Positions 9,552 to 18,784 of a DNA stretch of 64,000 nt are shown in pieces. The position numbers were made by a program, and so were the translations under genes. The first letter of the stretch is position 1. Every line of letters starts with the position of its first letter. Origin of the DNA: JAEUKA01 sp035328405 (GTDB lineage: Bacteria; Myxococcota_A; Polyangia; Palsa-1104; JAEUJZ01); contig DAOLIT010000008.1 in NCBI GenBank assembly GCA_035328405.1, positions 1 through 64,000 on the forward strand. Reading direction: 5' to 3'. The notes below the pieces were generated by a model that saw only the letters and a list, made by a program, of their open reading frames with translations, made no database searches and was not told the DNA's origin.

Positions 9552-9557
9552 ATTATA
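9552..9557 (-). promoter_or_regulatory. Candidate -10 box (TATAAT) for the FHA/sigma-54 activator, possible leaderless start
   Basis: On the minus strand TATAAT is followed by GTCGCG and then the ATG at 9545, so a transcript starting at the usual distance would begin at or next to the start codon. The -35 region is poor. No ribosome binding site is seen upstream of this ATG, which agrees with a leaderless message. This is a sequence-based guess only. Confidence 0.35.
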
Positions 9558-9599
9558 TCGTGCGAAATTCGTACCGTCGGTGACAGGGGTTTCGCAGAT

Positions 9600-10655
9600 C
9601 TAGTCGCGCAACAGCGCGGCCCCCCAATGAAAGCCCGCGCCGAGACCGACAAAGCACAACAAATCACCTCGCTTGATGCGGCCTGACCGCCGACATTCAT
9701 CGTAGGCAATCGGAATCGTCGCTGCCGTCGTGTTCCCGTACTTCTGAATGTTGTTGTAAATCTGCTGCGGCTTGATCCCCAGCGACTGCTGCACCGCTTC
9801 GTTGATGCGCAAGTTGGCCTGGTGGAAAATGAACTGGTCCACTTGCTCGACGGTAAGTCCGTGTTTGGCCAGCAGCGATCGCACCACCTCGGGCATTTTC
9901 GTGACGGCCATCCGAAAGACGTATTTCCCATCCATGTGAGGAACATGATCGAGTTTTGCGATCATCTCGGGCGATACATACGGTCTGTGCGCCATTCCCG
10001 ACGGAACATACAGCCGATTGTAGTTTGACCCGTCTGAGTGCATCTCGAAGTCAATCAGTCCGCGCTCTGCTTCGTCGTTGTCGCCGACGAGCACTACTGC
10101 GCCCGCCCCGTCTCCGAAAAGCACTGCACGGTCCCGAACATGGGTGTGCAGCGCGCGTTGTTCGTCTGTCGGAGCGTTCTCGGCCAAACCCAGCACCGTC
10201 GGCCAATCGGAAAACGGCATAAACGGTGAATGTGTCTCAGCACCAACCAGAAGCAGCGTTTTCGACAACTTGGTTTTTAGCAAAGCGTCGGCCACCTGAA
10301 GCGCGTACACAAACCCACAGCATTGTTGCCGAATGTCCAGCGCCGGAATGTTGCGCAGCCCCAGTTTGCTTTGCAGGATGCTTCCGCAGCCTGGGAAAAA
10401 GTGGTCCGGCGTCATCGTCGCGAACACCACGTAATCGATGTCTTTTGGCGACACTTGGGCCTGTTCCATCGCGATTTTGGCCGCTCTTGCCCCCAAGTCC
10501 GAAGTCGTCGTGCCGTCGGCGACAAAATAGCGCTGCTCAATGCCGGAACGTTCCCGAATCCACTGATCCGACGTGTCCATGATTTTCTCGAACCGAGCGT
10601 TCGGAACCAGGTGTTCCCCAACGGCAAAACCAGTGCCTTTCACAACACTCCGCAT
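9600..10655 (-). CDS. fabH: 3-oxoacyl-[acyl-carrier-protein] synthase III (FabH-like)
   Basis: 351 residues, normal length for KAS III. The active-site triad is visible: Cys in QQCCGFVYAL, His in FIFHQANLRI, and Asn in YGNTTAATIP. KAS III condenses acetyl-CoA (or another starter) with malonyl-ACP to begin fatty acid chains. A roughly 20-residue insertion, around SDWPTVLGLAENAPTDEQ, sits before the GDGAGAVVL motif and is longer than in E. coli FabH; such inserts are seen in paralogues that take other starters, so a specialised role is possible. ATG 10655 is chosen for AAGGAG five bases upstream. The gene is monocistronic or follows the kinase gene by about 70 bp. Confidence 0.88.
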   Translation of the reverse strand: MRSVVKGTGFAVGEHLVPNARFEKIMDTSDQWIRERSGIEQRYFVADGTTTSDLGARAAKIAMEQAQVSPKDIDYVVFATMTPDHFFPGCGSILQSKLGLRNIPALDIRQQCCGFVYALQVADALLKTKLSKTLLLVGAETHSPFMPFSDWPTVLGLAENAPTDEQRALHTHVRDRAVLFGDGAGAVVLVGDNDEAERGLIDFEMHSDGSNYNRLYVPSGMAHRPYVSPEMIAKLDHVPHMDGKYVFRMAVTKMPEVVRSLLAKHGLTVEQVDQFIFHQANLRINEAVQQSLGIKPQQIYNNIQKYGNTTAATIPIAYDECRRSGRIKRGDLLCFVGLGAGFHWGAALLRD

Positions 10656-10727
10656 GACAACTCCTTTTGTCCTTGTTCCTCGAACGGGCAAAAATCCCGC
10701 CCCCCAGTTTTTCGCAGGTCCAGCGCC

Positions 10728-13700
10728 CTACATGTCGTCCAGTTTTTTCTGTGCTTGCTCGAGCGTCTGTTTCGCGCGGGCCGACCCCGGATTTTCCTTG
10801 AGAATTTTCCGGCACGTCTCTGCCGCAGCGTCATACCGACCCAACTTGAACCAAGCCTGTGCCAGAAGTTCCAGATACGGCGTTTTGCGCGGAGCCAACC
10901 GAACCGCCTGCTGAAGGTGCTTGGCTGCGGACTCGAAATTCCCTTGCTCGAAACTCGCTTCGCCAAGACCCGCGACTGCTTCCACGTTTTTCGGTTCCAG
11001 TTGTGCCGCTCGTTTGAAACTCGCCACCGCCGCATCCACCTCGCCATCGTCGAGTTTTTGCCTTCCCAGCGCCACCAGCGCAGCCGCCTCCCCTTTTCCC
11101 TTTCCCTCTTCCTTCTCTGACGGCACCGGCTTTTTCTCCGGCAAAGCCACGGCGGGGTCAGCAGGTTTTTCGGCCTTTTCGGCTTTTTCTCGGCCCGGCT
11201 TTTCTCTGTCCGGCTTGAGCTTGGCGTCCGCAGCCGTTTTGGGTTCCGGTTTCGGCACCACTTTGGGTTCAGGCTTGGCTACGGCCTTGGGTTCAGGCTT
11301 TGGCTCGATTTTTGGTTCGGGCTTTGGCTCGATTTTTGGTTCGGGCTTTGGCTCGATTTTTGGCTCGATTTTTGGTTCGATTTTTGGTTCGAACTTTGGT
11401 TCGATTTTTGGTTCGGGCTTTGGCTCTGTCGTTGGCTTCACAAGTTCCGTCGCGCTTGGCGCGGGAGCCGTTTTCGGTGTCGCTTCGACACCCAGCGGTT
11501 CAACCACCGGCACCGGCGCAGGCACAGTCCCCGGCGACGGAGTGTTGCCCGTCCCGTTCCCAATGGACGCCACTCGCTCTGGCGGTGTTCCCGGATCAGG
11601 TTTGGTTCCCATGGAGGCCCAAAACACACCAAACACCACCACTGCCGCCGCAACCAGACTTGGGAGTACCCATTTCGGTGTCTGCTTCCGAGCGCTCTGA
11701 ACCTCCTCGTCGTCGCCCACGGTCGCGTGCGCGCTTTGTGCAAACCAATTCGCATCGCCCTCGTGGGCCATCTCTGGGGGCGGCGTTTCCGGTGTCTTTT
11801 CGGATTCCGCAGGCTTCGCGTTTTCAGCAGCCGGTTCCGACGCGGTTTTTTGCACCCGGATGGTTTCGTCAGCAGCCTCAGGAGTGGTGTCGTCTGCTCC
11901 CGTCTCTGGTTCGAGCTTCGGCTTCTTCTGCGCTCCCTCGGCTGCTTTGACCGAGACGTTTTCACTCGCTTGTTTCACAGCGGTGCGCAAATCGGGAACC
12001 GTCGCGTCTTCGTTTTCTTCCGTCGATTCATCGCGCACACCGGCAGGCGAAGACGACGACGGCGCAGCCCCTTCCAGCATCGACACAGAATCAGGCCCCG
12101 AAAGCGGCCCGAAGCCCAACCCCGGTTGTGTTTTCGGACCCATACCAGAACCCGCTTTCGCGGGTTCCTTTGTCCGCTGTGCGTCCACTGCTTCCCCGAC
12201 GGCTTTCGACCCTCCCGAACTCAAATCCGCATGCGCTTTTTGGGGCCCAGAATCGATCGAACCAGTCGTTGCTTGAGCCGGGAGATGTGCCGGTTGCGGA
12301 TCGAACCTCATTTCCTCGACGGGAGTGTCGGCAGAAGGATGCAGTTTCGTTCGCTCCGTTGACGCGGCGGGCGGTTGCAACACCACTTCCGTCGTCGAAA
12401 GTGCTGGCATAGCCGCTTCTTCCCAAGCCAGCGACTCTTGCTGAACCATGGCCGCCGCCGTTCTGGGCGTCGGATCGCCTCGCTCGAGCGTCGTGGCCAC
12501 AATGTTGACGAAGCCAGCGCGAGCCGCCGGTTTTTCCGTCGGTTGAGTTGTTTTCGAGGCTGCCGGCGTTCTCGCTTGCAAAAACGCTTTTTCGCCCGTC
12601 GCTGCCTCGACCACTTTTGTTGCCGGTTTTTGTATCGTCGGCTTTGCCGCTTCGACTTCGCCTCGATGAACTGCGCCGAGGTCGCTTCCTTTCGCCACCG
12701 TCACGACGGAAGACACTTTGATCGCAGGGTAGGCGAGTGTTTTTTTGATCGATTGCGGCTGCATGGGCTGCGCCGCTTTCTCCGACGATACCGCTGCTGC
12801 AAGCGCCGCTGCCCGAGGATCAGACGCTGCCTGCGCCGTCTCCATATGCGAAACGCGAGGCAGATCCTCAACCTCCACGTCAGCAGGCACAGACACGCTG
12901 ACCATGCCCATCACCGGCTGGCTCAAAAATGCGCGCACCTCTTGATTCTTCGAGGCTGCTTCCTGCGTAACCGGCGATACCGATATCGGCGTCAGTTTTT
13001 TAACCGCCTCGGTTTTGGCACCTTTCGCCACTTGCATCGGCAGCGGAGGTTGATTTGCCAGCACATTTTTCCGTTCCATCGCGTCGAGAAACTGCGCCAC
13101 CGTCTGAAAACGCTCGGCGGGCTTTTTCGCCAGCGCCGTCCGAATGACCGACTCAAGCCACGGCGGACAATCCGGCCGTTTGTCTCGCAGGCGCGGCACC
13201 GGCCCGTCGAGCAACTTGCTCAGCACATCGAAAGTTCCCTGGCCTTTCACAGGCGGCTCGCCGCACAGCATTTCGTACCCAAGCACACCCAGTGAGTAAA
13301 TGTCGGCACGCCGATCCACCACCTCGCCCCGAGCCTGTTCAGGTGCCATGTACCTGGGGTCGCCGTAGGTCATACCCATCGCCGTCCGCTGCGCGTCGGT
13401 CAAATCCGGCTGCACCAATTTCGCCAACCCAAAATCGAGAATCTTCACAAAGTCGGCGCGCCCGCGCTTGCGGGTCAAAAACACGCTCCGGGGCCGCAAA
13501 TCGCGGTGAACATATCCAAGGGTGTGCGCCTCGAGAAGACCGTCTGCAATCTGCGTCAAAATGTCGCTTGTCCGTTCCGGCAACAGTTTCCCATCGGTTT
13601 CGAGCACCGCCGACAACGGCTGTCCATCCAGAAATTCCATTGCGAAAAACAGACGCCCGTCCTCTGCTCGACCGAAATCGAACACCTGCGGAATGTGGTC

Positions 13701-14003
13701 GTTGTCGATCTCACAAACCGTGATCGCCTCTCGACGAAACCGCTCCACCGCGTCGTCGTTTTGCGCAAGCTGTTGGTGCAAAAGCTTGACCGCCATTCGT
13801 CGTCGCAGCGTCGTGTGTTCTGCTCGGTAAATCGTTCCCGCCGCCCCTTGCCCAATCCGCTCGACCAGACAATAGCGCCCAGCCACCGTTTGTCCGACGA
13901 GAGGATCGTTCTGGGCATGGTGCAAGGCGTGACCACAAGCCGTGCAAAACAGCGCCTCTTTTGGATTTTCGCCCCCGCACTTGATACAACGCGCCGCAAC
14001 CAT
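10728..14003 (-). CDS. Transmembrane Ser/Thr protein kinase with N-terminal zinc ribbon, Pro/Glu/Lys repeat stalk and TPR tail
   Basis: 1091 residues. An N-terminal zinc ribbon (CIKCGGENP ... FCTACG) precedes a kinase domain at about residues 40-310: glycine loop RIGQGAAGTIY, lysine in MAVKLLH, DFG in KILDFGLAKL, and MAPEQ. The catalytic loop is HRDLRPRS, so the Asp is kept but the Lys and the Mg-binding Asn of HRDLKPxN are replaced by Arg and Ser; activity may be low. A long low-complexity region, one TM helix (SLVAAAVVVFGVFWA), a periplasmic run of about 20 PEPK/IEPK units, and TPR repeats in the last ~130 residues follow. This layout puts the kinase in the cytoplasm and the TPRs in the periplasm. 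Downstream fabH follows by 72 bp. Confidence 0.9.
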   Translation of the reverse strand: MVAARCIKCGGENPKEALFCTACGHALHHAQNDPLVGQTVAGRYCLVERIGQGAAGTIYRAEHTTLRRRMAVKLLHQQLAQNDDAVERFRREAITVCEIDNDHIPQVFDFGRAEDGRLFFAMEFLDGQPLSAVLETDGKLLPERTSDILTQIADGLLEAHTLGYVHRDLRPRSVFLTRKRGRADFVKILDFGLAKLVQPDLTDAQRTAMGMTYGDPRYMAPEQARGEVVDRRADIYSLGVLGYEMLCGEPPVKGQGTFDVLSKLLDGPVPRLRDKRPDCPPWLESVIRTALAKKPAERFQTVAQFLDAMERKNVLANQPPLPMQVAKGAKTEAVKKLTPISVSPVTQEAASKNQEVRAFLSQPVMGMVSVSVPADVEVEDLPRVSHMETAQAASDPRAAALAAAVSSEKAAQPMQPQSIKKTLAYPAIKVSSVVTVAKGSDLGAVHRGEVEAAKPTIQKPATKVVEAATGEKAFLQARTPAASKTTQPTEKPAARAGFVNIVATTLERGDPTPRTAAAMVQQESLAWEEAAMPALSTTEVVLQPPAASTERTKLHPSADTPVEEMRFDPQPAHLPAQATTGSIDSGPQKAHADLSSGGSKAVGEAVDAQRTKEPAKAGSGMGPKTQPGLGFGPLSGPDSVSMLEGAAPSSSSPAGVRDESTEENEDATVPDLRTAVKQASENVSVKAAEGAQKKPKLEPETGADDTTPEAADETIRVQKTASEPAAENAKPAESEKTPETPPPEMAHEGDANWFAQSAHATVGDDEEVQSARKQTPKWVLPSLVAAAVVVFGVFWASMGTKPDPGTPPERVASIGNGTGNTPSPGTVPAPVPVVEPLGVEATPKTAPAPSATELVKPTTEPKPEPKIEPKFEPKIEPKIEPKIEPKPEPKIEPKPEPKIEPKPEPKAVAKPEPKVVPKPEPKTAADAKLKPDREKPGREKAEKAEKPADPAVALPEKKPVPSEKEEGKGKGEAAALVALGRQKLDDGEVDAAVASFKRAAQLEPKNVEAVAGLGEASFEQGNFESAAKHLQQAVRLAPRKTPYLELLAQAWFKLGRYDAAAETCRKILKENPGSARAKQTLEQAQKKLDDM
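11268..11430 (-). repeat. In-frame repeat encoding the (I/P)EPK periplasmic stalk of the kinase
   Basis: A tandem of 12-bp and 24-bp units built on the codons for PEPK, IEPK and FEPK lies inside the zinc-ribbon kinase gene. All unit lengths are multiples of three, so length changes keep the frame. Proline-lysine stalks of this kind span periplasm or peptidoglycan, as in TonB. The DNA-level regularity suggests slippage or recombination has set its length. Confidence 0.8.
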
Positions 14004-14067
14004 CGCTAGTCCTCTTTTCCCTCGGAGTTTCCTGTTTGTCGTCTCTCGACGCTGTTTCCGTTGGCTG

Positions 14068-14610
14068 TCAAGGCGAACTACACGTCGAAATCTGACCCTG
14101 GACGCCCGTCACGGTGATGGAAAGCGACAAGCACCGACGACCCGTGCCACAAACACCGTCGTTGCTGCAAGCCTTGAAGCAATACCTCCCCTGCGCCTGC
14201 TGCAAGCATTTGTACGACGTACAATCCGCGTCTTTCCCACACGGTGAACTCGCTGGAGTGCCTGGCTGCCCGGGCATACAAAACAAACCCAGCGTCGCTG
14301 TGCCGGGCAAAACAAGCGGCGTGCAGACCTCGGTTCCGTCACAATCCGTCGCGTTCTGGCACGCCTTCGCTCCGGCGGGCGGAACACAACGACCAGACTC
14401 ACACAGCGCCTGCGTCGGGCACCCTTCTTCAAGCAACGTCTGCTTGTCATTCGCATCCCGTCCACACACCAGCGCGACCGCACGATCTTTTGTGTCACAC
14501 CGTCGCTCGCCCAACGTGCAAGCACTCATGTCCGGGTATTCCGGGTTCGATGCCGTGCAACCTGCATAAAAGAATCCACATGTCAAGAAAAATAGAAACA
14601 ACCGCAGCAT
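14068..14610 (-). CDS. Cys-rich lipoprotein of unknown function
   Basis: 180 residues. A lipoprotein signal peptide ends in the lipobox FYAGC, so the mature protein begins at Cys-18 or so and is lipid-anchored. About 16 cysteines follow in patterns such as GEVRC-like ERRCDTKD, CESGRCVPP, CQNATDCDGTEVC and CGKDADCTSYKC, resembling the small disulfide-bonded modules common on myxobacterial surface proteins. No enzymatic motif is seen. It sits between the kinase gene and a membrane protein gene that points the same way, with 27 bp to the latter, so cotranscription is likely. Function unknown. Confidence 0.75.
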   Translation of the reverse strand: MLRLFLFFLTCGFFYAGCTASNPEYPDMSACTLGERRCDTKDRAVALVCGRDANDKQTLLEEGCPTQALCESGRCVPPAGAKACQNATDCDGTEVCTPLVLPGTATLGLFCMPGQPGTPASSPCGKDADCTSYKCLQQAQGRYCFKACSNDGVCGTGRRCLSLSITVTGVQGQISTCSSP

Positions 14611-14637
14611 CGAGGCAACCTCCGTCGGAAAGAGGGT

Positions 14638-15654
14638 CTAGAAACGGCCCAGCAACGTCACACCCCCACCCCCGTCGTACCACATGGGTACCGCTGCCAC
14701 CCGGTTCTGAGACCGTTTCAGATCTCGTCTGTCGAAATAGAACAGCACACCAGCCACCGTCGCTGCCGCCACGCCTCCACCGAGCAATCCAAGCCCAGTC
14801 GCCAGGTTTCCCGAATACCGCGTCGGACACTGGTTCGCCGGGCGACCATCCGTACAGGTGATCTGTCCATCCCGAGGAGACAGAACCAAAAACGGCACCG
14901 ACGTCACCACCAAACCGATTGCAACGATCCCGGACGCGATCCATCCGTACCGATAACCCAAATGTCGCACAGCAGGTGCCGTCGGAGCGGCATCATTTGT
15001 CGTCGGATTCGCCGCCCGTACTGTCGTGACCACCGGCACCGAGGTTGCGTCCGGCTGGGCCACGCTTCCCGTCGCTGCTTTGTCGCCACCGCTACCCAGT
15101 TTTTCGACCGGGCTCGTCGCAACTGCTGGCGCAGCCGAGGCCAAGACTTTCGGCCACAATTCCGCTCCGGCTTTGCGCATCGCATCCAGCGCGCCGTTCC
15201 AATTGCATCCGTCGCTGTCATCTCCGCATCGGCCTGCGTGGCTGACCTCGCGCACTTTGCCCGCAGGGTCGATCGCGGCCAATCGAAACTGATACGCCGT
15301 GCCACTCGCCGCGTTTTTCATCGACACCGTGACGACGACAACGCGGTCTACTTGCACTTGGCTCGCCACTCGTTTGATGCAATCCCCCTGTTGGCAGGCC
15401 AGCAAGTCGTCCTTTCCGGCCAAGCGTTGCCGGATCTCCTCACTCGACAACGCGGTCCAATCCGAACCCATGGTTTCCGTCAATCCCTGCGAGAAAGCGT
15501 CGTGCATTTTGCTGCGACGAGCTTCCTTCACAGGGGCCGACGATTCGGATTCTACTTTCGGGGGGAGCACTGCGAGTCGCGCGGCAAAAACAGAGGGTGA
15601 AAACAACAACATGCCACCGACGAGAAACTGACGAGCGAATCTTGGGGCGATCAT
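14638..15654 (-). CDS. Exported protein with C-terminal membrane helices, function unknown
   Basis: 338 residues. A signal peptide ending near SVFAARLAVLPP is followed by a domain that looks like the stress or status-sensing modules seen beside myxobacterial kinases: FSQGLTETMG, a short CQQGDCIKRVA loop, a beta segment VDRVVVVTVSM, and a CGDDSDGC disulfide candidate. A disordered Pro/Thr/Ala linker leads to two hydrophobic segments near the C-terminus (WIASGIVAIGLVVTSVPFLV and a Gly/Ala-rich one). No known catalytic motif is present. It is probably cotranscribed with the downstream Cys-rich lipoprotein gene. I do not recognise a named family beyond this architecture. Confidence 0.7.
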   Translation of the reverse strand: MIAPRFARQFLVGGMLLFSPSVFAARLAVLPPKVESESSAPVKEARRSKMHDAFSQGLTETMGSDWTALSSEEIRQRLAGKDDLLACQQGDCIKRVASQVQVDRVVVVTVSMKNAASGTAYQFRLAAIDPAGKVREVSHAGRCGDDSDGCNWNGALDAMRKAGAELWPKVLASAAPAVATSPVEKLGSGGDKAATGSVAQPDATSVPVVTTVRAANPTTNDAAPTAPAVRHLGYRYGWIASGIVAIGLVVTSVPFLVLSPRDGQITCTDGRPANQCPTRYSGNLATGLGLLGGGVAAATVAGVLFYFDRRDLKRSQNRVAAVPMWYDGGGGVTLLGRF

Positions 15655-15764
15655 GGGGCCAGTCTACCATGGCCTTTCTGCAAAGGAAGCGGCCATCTCC
15701 CTCGAAACACGCATTTTGGATTGGGAAGAAAACCGCCCGATTTTTACGAGAACTTTGCTTTCGC

Positions 15765-17657
15765 CTACAGCAAAGCCCGCGCGGCTTGTCGCAGTTGCGG
15801 GTCCGTGTCTTTCTCTGCGACGGTCAGGATGACCTCGCGCACTTCCGGTTGGTCCTTCATCTTGCCGAGCAAACCGAGTGCATCATGACGGACCGCCGAA
15901 ACCTGATCCCCAAGAACAGTCCGCTTGAGCGACGGGAAAAATGCGGCAATTTGCCTGAAAGAGCACGCCATCAACGCCGCCTTCCGAACTTCCGCCGAAG
16001 CATCTTGTGTCATGACCTGAGAAATCAAGGCATCTACCGTCGGCGCAACCACGAAACGCAAAGCCCGCGCGGCGGCGACTCGAACCGACTCACGCTCAGA
16101 TGAGAGAGCCGTTTGCACCATCGGCAAAATCCGTGGATCGCCTGTGTTTCCCAACGCTTCCAGTGCTGCGCTTTGTTCTTCTTCCGTTTGCGCCGTCTGA
16201 AATCGTTCCAAAAGCAAATCGACCAGTTGTTCCGCCGAACCCAATTGTCCCGCTTGTCGTTCTGCCGACGCCGCATTTCCCAAAGCCAACGCCGCCGTAT
16301 TGCGCAGCTCTGGATCGGCTTCTCGCAGCGCATCCGTCAGCGTTTGTTTCGTGCCTTCGCTCGGAGCGTCTTGCAGACCCAATACAGCGACGGCGTGCTC
16401 CCGCAGGTCCAGCGCAAGTTTTTGATTTTTGAACACATCGACGAGTGCCGCCTGCGCCTTCTCGGTTTGGGCTCCTTGCAGCGCGCCGAGCAGCGTTTTC
16501 GCCGCCCGCGCATCCAAACCCTGCGCGATTGCAGAAGCCGCTTGCTCCGCCGCGTCCGCCTGCAACCGAAAAAGGGACGAAAAGCGCGTTTGCAGCTCTG
16601 CTCGTTCGCTCCCATCGTCCGTCGGAGAAACTCCTTGCAAAAGCCGCAAAAGATCCGAAAAGCTCGCGCCTTTCAGTTTGCGTTCGTCCTCCCGTCGGTC
16701 CGAATCGGATACATCCATAGAAGCCATCGCAGAAAGCGCGTATTCGTCGGAAGCTGCCAGGGCCATTTCGTCGCCCAGCGGTTCCAAAACACCCACAGTT
16801 TTTCTCGTCAACCGCACAGAACAGTCCGACGACACCAGCGGCAAATCCGGCCCCGGATCAATCTTCACGGAATCCGACCCCGAGGCGCTCACCAGGCGCG
16901 CCGCCTCATCGTTTCCCTCGCCGAGCACATACGACATGGTGAGAGCGCCGCTTACCTGACCCAGTTGTCCCACCGGCAAAAGACCTTGCGCCGACCGTGC
17001 GTGCAAATACCGCTCACGCTTTTTCCCGACGGTCTTTCCGTCCGAGGCACGTTCGTACAGAGCCTCGTATTCCCCCGTCGCATCGAGTTCTTGCGTTCTC
17101 CACGTCGCGGACTGCGTTTCGCTTCGCACAAACTGCACGCTGGCAAGCAACGCTTTCACGAACCCCCGAGGCACCGTTCCCACCGAGCGATGAAACCGCA
17201 GCGCCCGCAATTTCCCGTCCGGCTCGCAAATCAGCAAAAACGGACGGTCGAGAGCCTGAACCAACTCGGTTTGCGCGTTCTTGTCGCCATCCATCGACAG
17301 ACGAATCTCGCTAAGCCTCCCAAACAACGACACCGTTGCCCCATCGCTGCGCAGCACTTTCGTAAACAGCGCCGCGTCCACCGTCAATTGGAAACTGTCG
17401 CTTTGGGCATTGGAACCCCGGCCCGTGAGTTTCAAACGTCTCTCGACGTGCAGTTCATACGTTTGCGCGCTCCCGGTGAGCCAAAAAAACCGGCTCGTCG
17501 GACCTGGCTGGATCGGTTTCACATTCGGCTTTTCTACCGAAGAGACCACCGAGGGTCCCGGCGCGCGAACGCGAGCCATTTCCTTTTGCCACAGCCAAAC
17601 TCCCGCCAGCACGGTCGCGACGAGAAGAAACCACTTCCAGAAACGAAAACCGCGCAT
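15765..17657 (-). CDS. Membrane-anchored HEAT-repeat protein with a beta-rich N-terminal domain
   Basis: 630 residues. The N-terminus is a signal anchor (WKWFLLVATVLAGVWLW). About 250 residues of beta-rich sequence follow (YELHVERRLKLTG, SEIRLSMDG), then about 300 residues of HEAT-like alpha-solenoid with repeats such as SEQSAALEALGNTGDP-type helices and ESVRVAAARALRFVV. A beta-barrel-like domain followed by a helical solenoid recalls the vitellogenin/large lipid transfer protein plan, but that link is only by layout. ATG 17657 is chosen for GGGAGG six bases upstream; the frame is open further to 17771. It stands between a secreted protein gene and the unknown exported protein gene, all leftward. 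Function unknown. Confidence 0.75.
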   Translation of the reverse strand: MRGFRFWKWFLLVATVLAGVWLWQKEMARVRAPGPSVVSSVEKPNVKPIQPGPTSRFFWLTGSAQTYELHVERRLKLTGRGSNAQSDSFQLTVDAALFTKVLRSDGATVSLFGRLSEIRLSMDGDKNAQTELVQALDRPFLLICEPDGKLRALRFHRSVGTVPRGFVKALLASVQFVRSETQSATWRTQELDATGEYEALYERASDGKTVGKKRERYLHARSAQGLLPVGQLGQVSGALTMSYVLGEGNDEAARLVSASGSDSVKIDPGPDLPLVSSDCSVRLTRKTVGVLEPLGDEMALAASDEYALSAMASMDVSDSDRREDERKLKGASFSDLLRLLQGVSPTDDGSERAELQTRFSSLFRLQADAAEQAASAIAQGLDARAAKTLLGALQGAQTEKAQAALVDVFKNQKLALDLREHAVAVLGLQDAPSEGTKQTLTDALREADPELRNTAALALGNAASAERQAGQLGSAEQLVDLLLERFQTAQTEEEQSAALEALGNTGDPRILPMVQTALSSERESVRVAAARALRFVVAPTVDALISQVMTQDASAEVRKAALMACSFRQIAAFFPSLKRTVLGDQVSAVRHDALGLLGKMKDQPEVREVILTVAEKDTDPQLRQAARALL

Positions 17658-17805
17658 CGAAAACCTCCCACCGCGTCGCGCCAGGAACATTTGCTTTTCG
17701 CGAGCAAAAACGCTTGCCCCAAAAACACCCCGAACACCCGCAGAACGCGAGAGAGACGTGTTCAATCCCACGCCTCTCTCGCGCCACGCTGTTTGGGGGG
17801 AACGG

Positions 17806-18657
17806 CTAGAACAGCTTCACGCAGCCCGCTTCATGAGCCAGCGCGATGCTCTTCGTTGACCCGGGCCAATCAGCGATTTTCTTCTCGTACCGCTTCCCAA
17901 ATGCTTTGGCGTACACATTCAGGCGACCCGCAAGGTAGTTCAGAGCCAAATCGCTGTCTGCCTTGTAATAAATCCCGACGGTGGTCAGATCCAACTCACC
18001 GCTCGTCGGAACCGAGGCCTGCACCAGAGTGAGCTTGCCTTCCACACCCGCCTCAGCAACCCACGCATCCACCGAGGCAGTCGCCGTCGCAAACGCCTTT
18101 GCAGACGGAACCAGCGTCGCATCGACGGCAAAAATGCCGATGTTGCTTGTCAACGAAACGCCCGCCGAGCCCGTCGCTGCCGCTTTCACTTTGACCGGAA
18201 CCGGCCCAACCCAGAAGCGTTTGTCAGCGGAAAAGAACGTGACATCCCAGTTCTTGCTCACGCTGAGCGTCACGCCCGTCCCCGAACCAGTTCCCGACGA
18301 ACGGCTGTGGTGGAAAATGTTTTTCCCCATCACGTAAACGTCCAGGTTCTCGCTCGCAGAACGCGCCACGACGGCGGCTTCCGCCTTTCCGGTGACTTTG
18401 ACGACGTTTTGCGTGTTGCCAAACAACATCGCGTCTGCGCTCAAGTCGCCCGACACCGACATCCCGTCGCGTTTCCCTTGCAGCGTCGCAGTCGCCGCAT
18501 ACGCTGCACCGAAATTGTCATCACCGAATTTGTCGCTTTTCGACCAGGTTTTGCGAAGCTCGGCGACCGCAGTTCCGCACGAATCCGGAACGTCCGCAAA
18601 CGCCAAGCTGGGCAGAGCACAAGAAGCAGCAAGGATGGAGAGCGTGAATTTGGTCAT
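17806..18657 (-). CDS. Secreted protein of unknown function
   Basis: 283 residues. A clear signal peptide (MTKFTLSILAASCALPSLAFA) is followed by a mature protein beginning DVPDSCG, with a second cysteine only near the C-terminus (HEAGCVKLF), so the two may form a disulfide. The body is dominated by Ala, Val, Thr and Ser in alternating patterns expected of a beta-sheet or beta-helix, with few charged residues. ATG 18657 is chosen for GGAGG six bases upstream. It is divergent from the AsmA/GT51 gene. No family is recognised. Confidence 0.75.
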   Translation of the reverse strand: MTKFTLSILAASCALPSLAFADVPDSCGTAVAELRKTWSKSDKFGDDNFGAAYAATATLQGKRDGMSVSGDLSADAMLFGNTQNVVKVTGKAEAAVVARSASENLDVYVMGKNIFHHSRSSGTGSGTGVTLSVSKNWDVTFFSADKRFWVGPVPVKVKAAATGSAGVSLTSNIGIFAVDATLVPSAKAFATATASVDAWVAEAGVEGKLTLVQASVPTSGELDLTTVGIYYKADSDLALNYLAGRLNVYAKAFGKRYEKKIADWPGSTKSIALAHEAGCVKLF

Positions 18658-18707
18658 GTTTTTCCTCCGTCTTGAGGTGTGGTTTTTGGCGAACAATCCC
18701 TCGCCCT

Positions 18708-18784
18708 GGGAACCGAAAACCGGGAACCGAAAACGTCTCAGTGACAATGTGTGCGTAATATCACAACTTGTATCTGACAATGTG
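18708..18784. promoter_or_regulatory. Two pairs of direct repeats in the divergent promoter region
   Basis: GGGAACCGAAAAC is repeated exactly at 18708-18720 and 18722-18734, and TGACAATGTG is repeated exactly at 18742-18751 and 18775-18784, about three helical turns apart. They lie in the 189-bp gap between the leftward secreted-protein gene and the rightward AsmA/GT51 gene. Paired direct repeats in such a place suggest binding sites for a regulator; no known operator is recognised. Confidence 0.4.
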
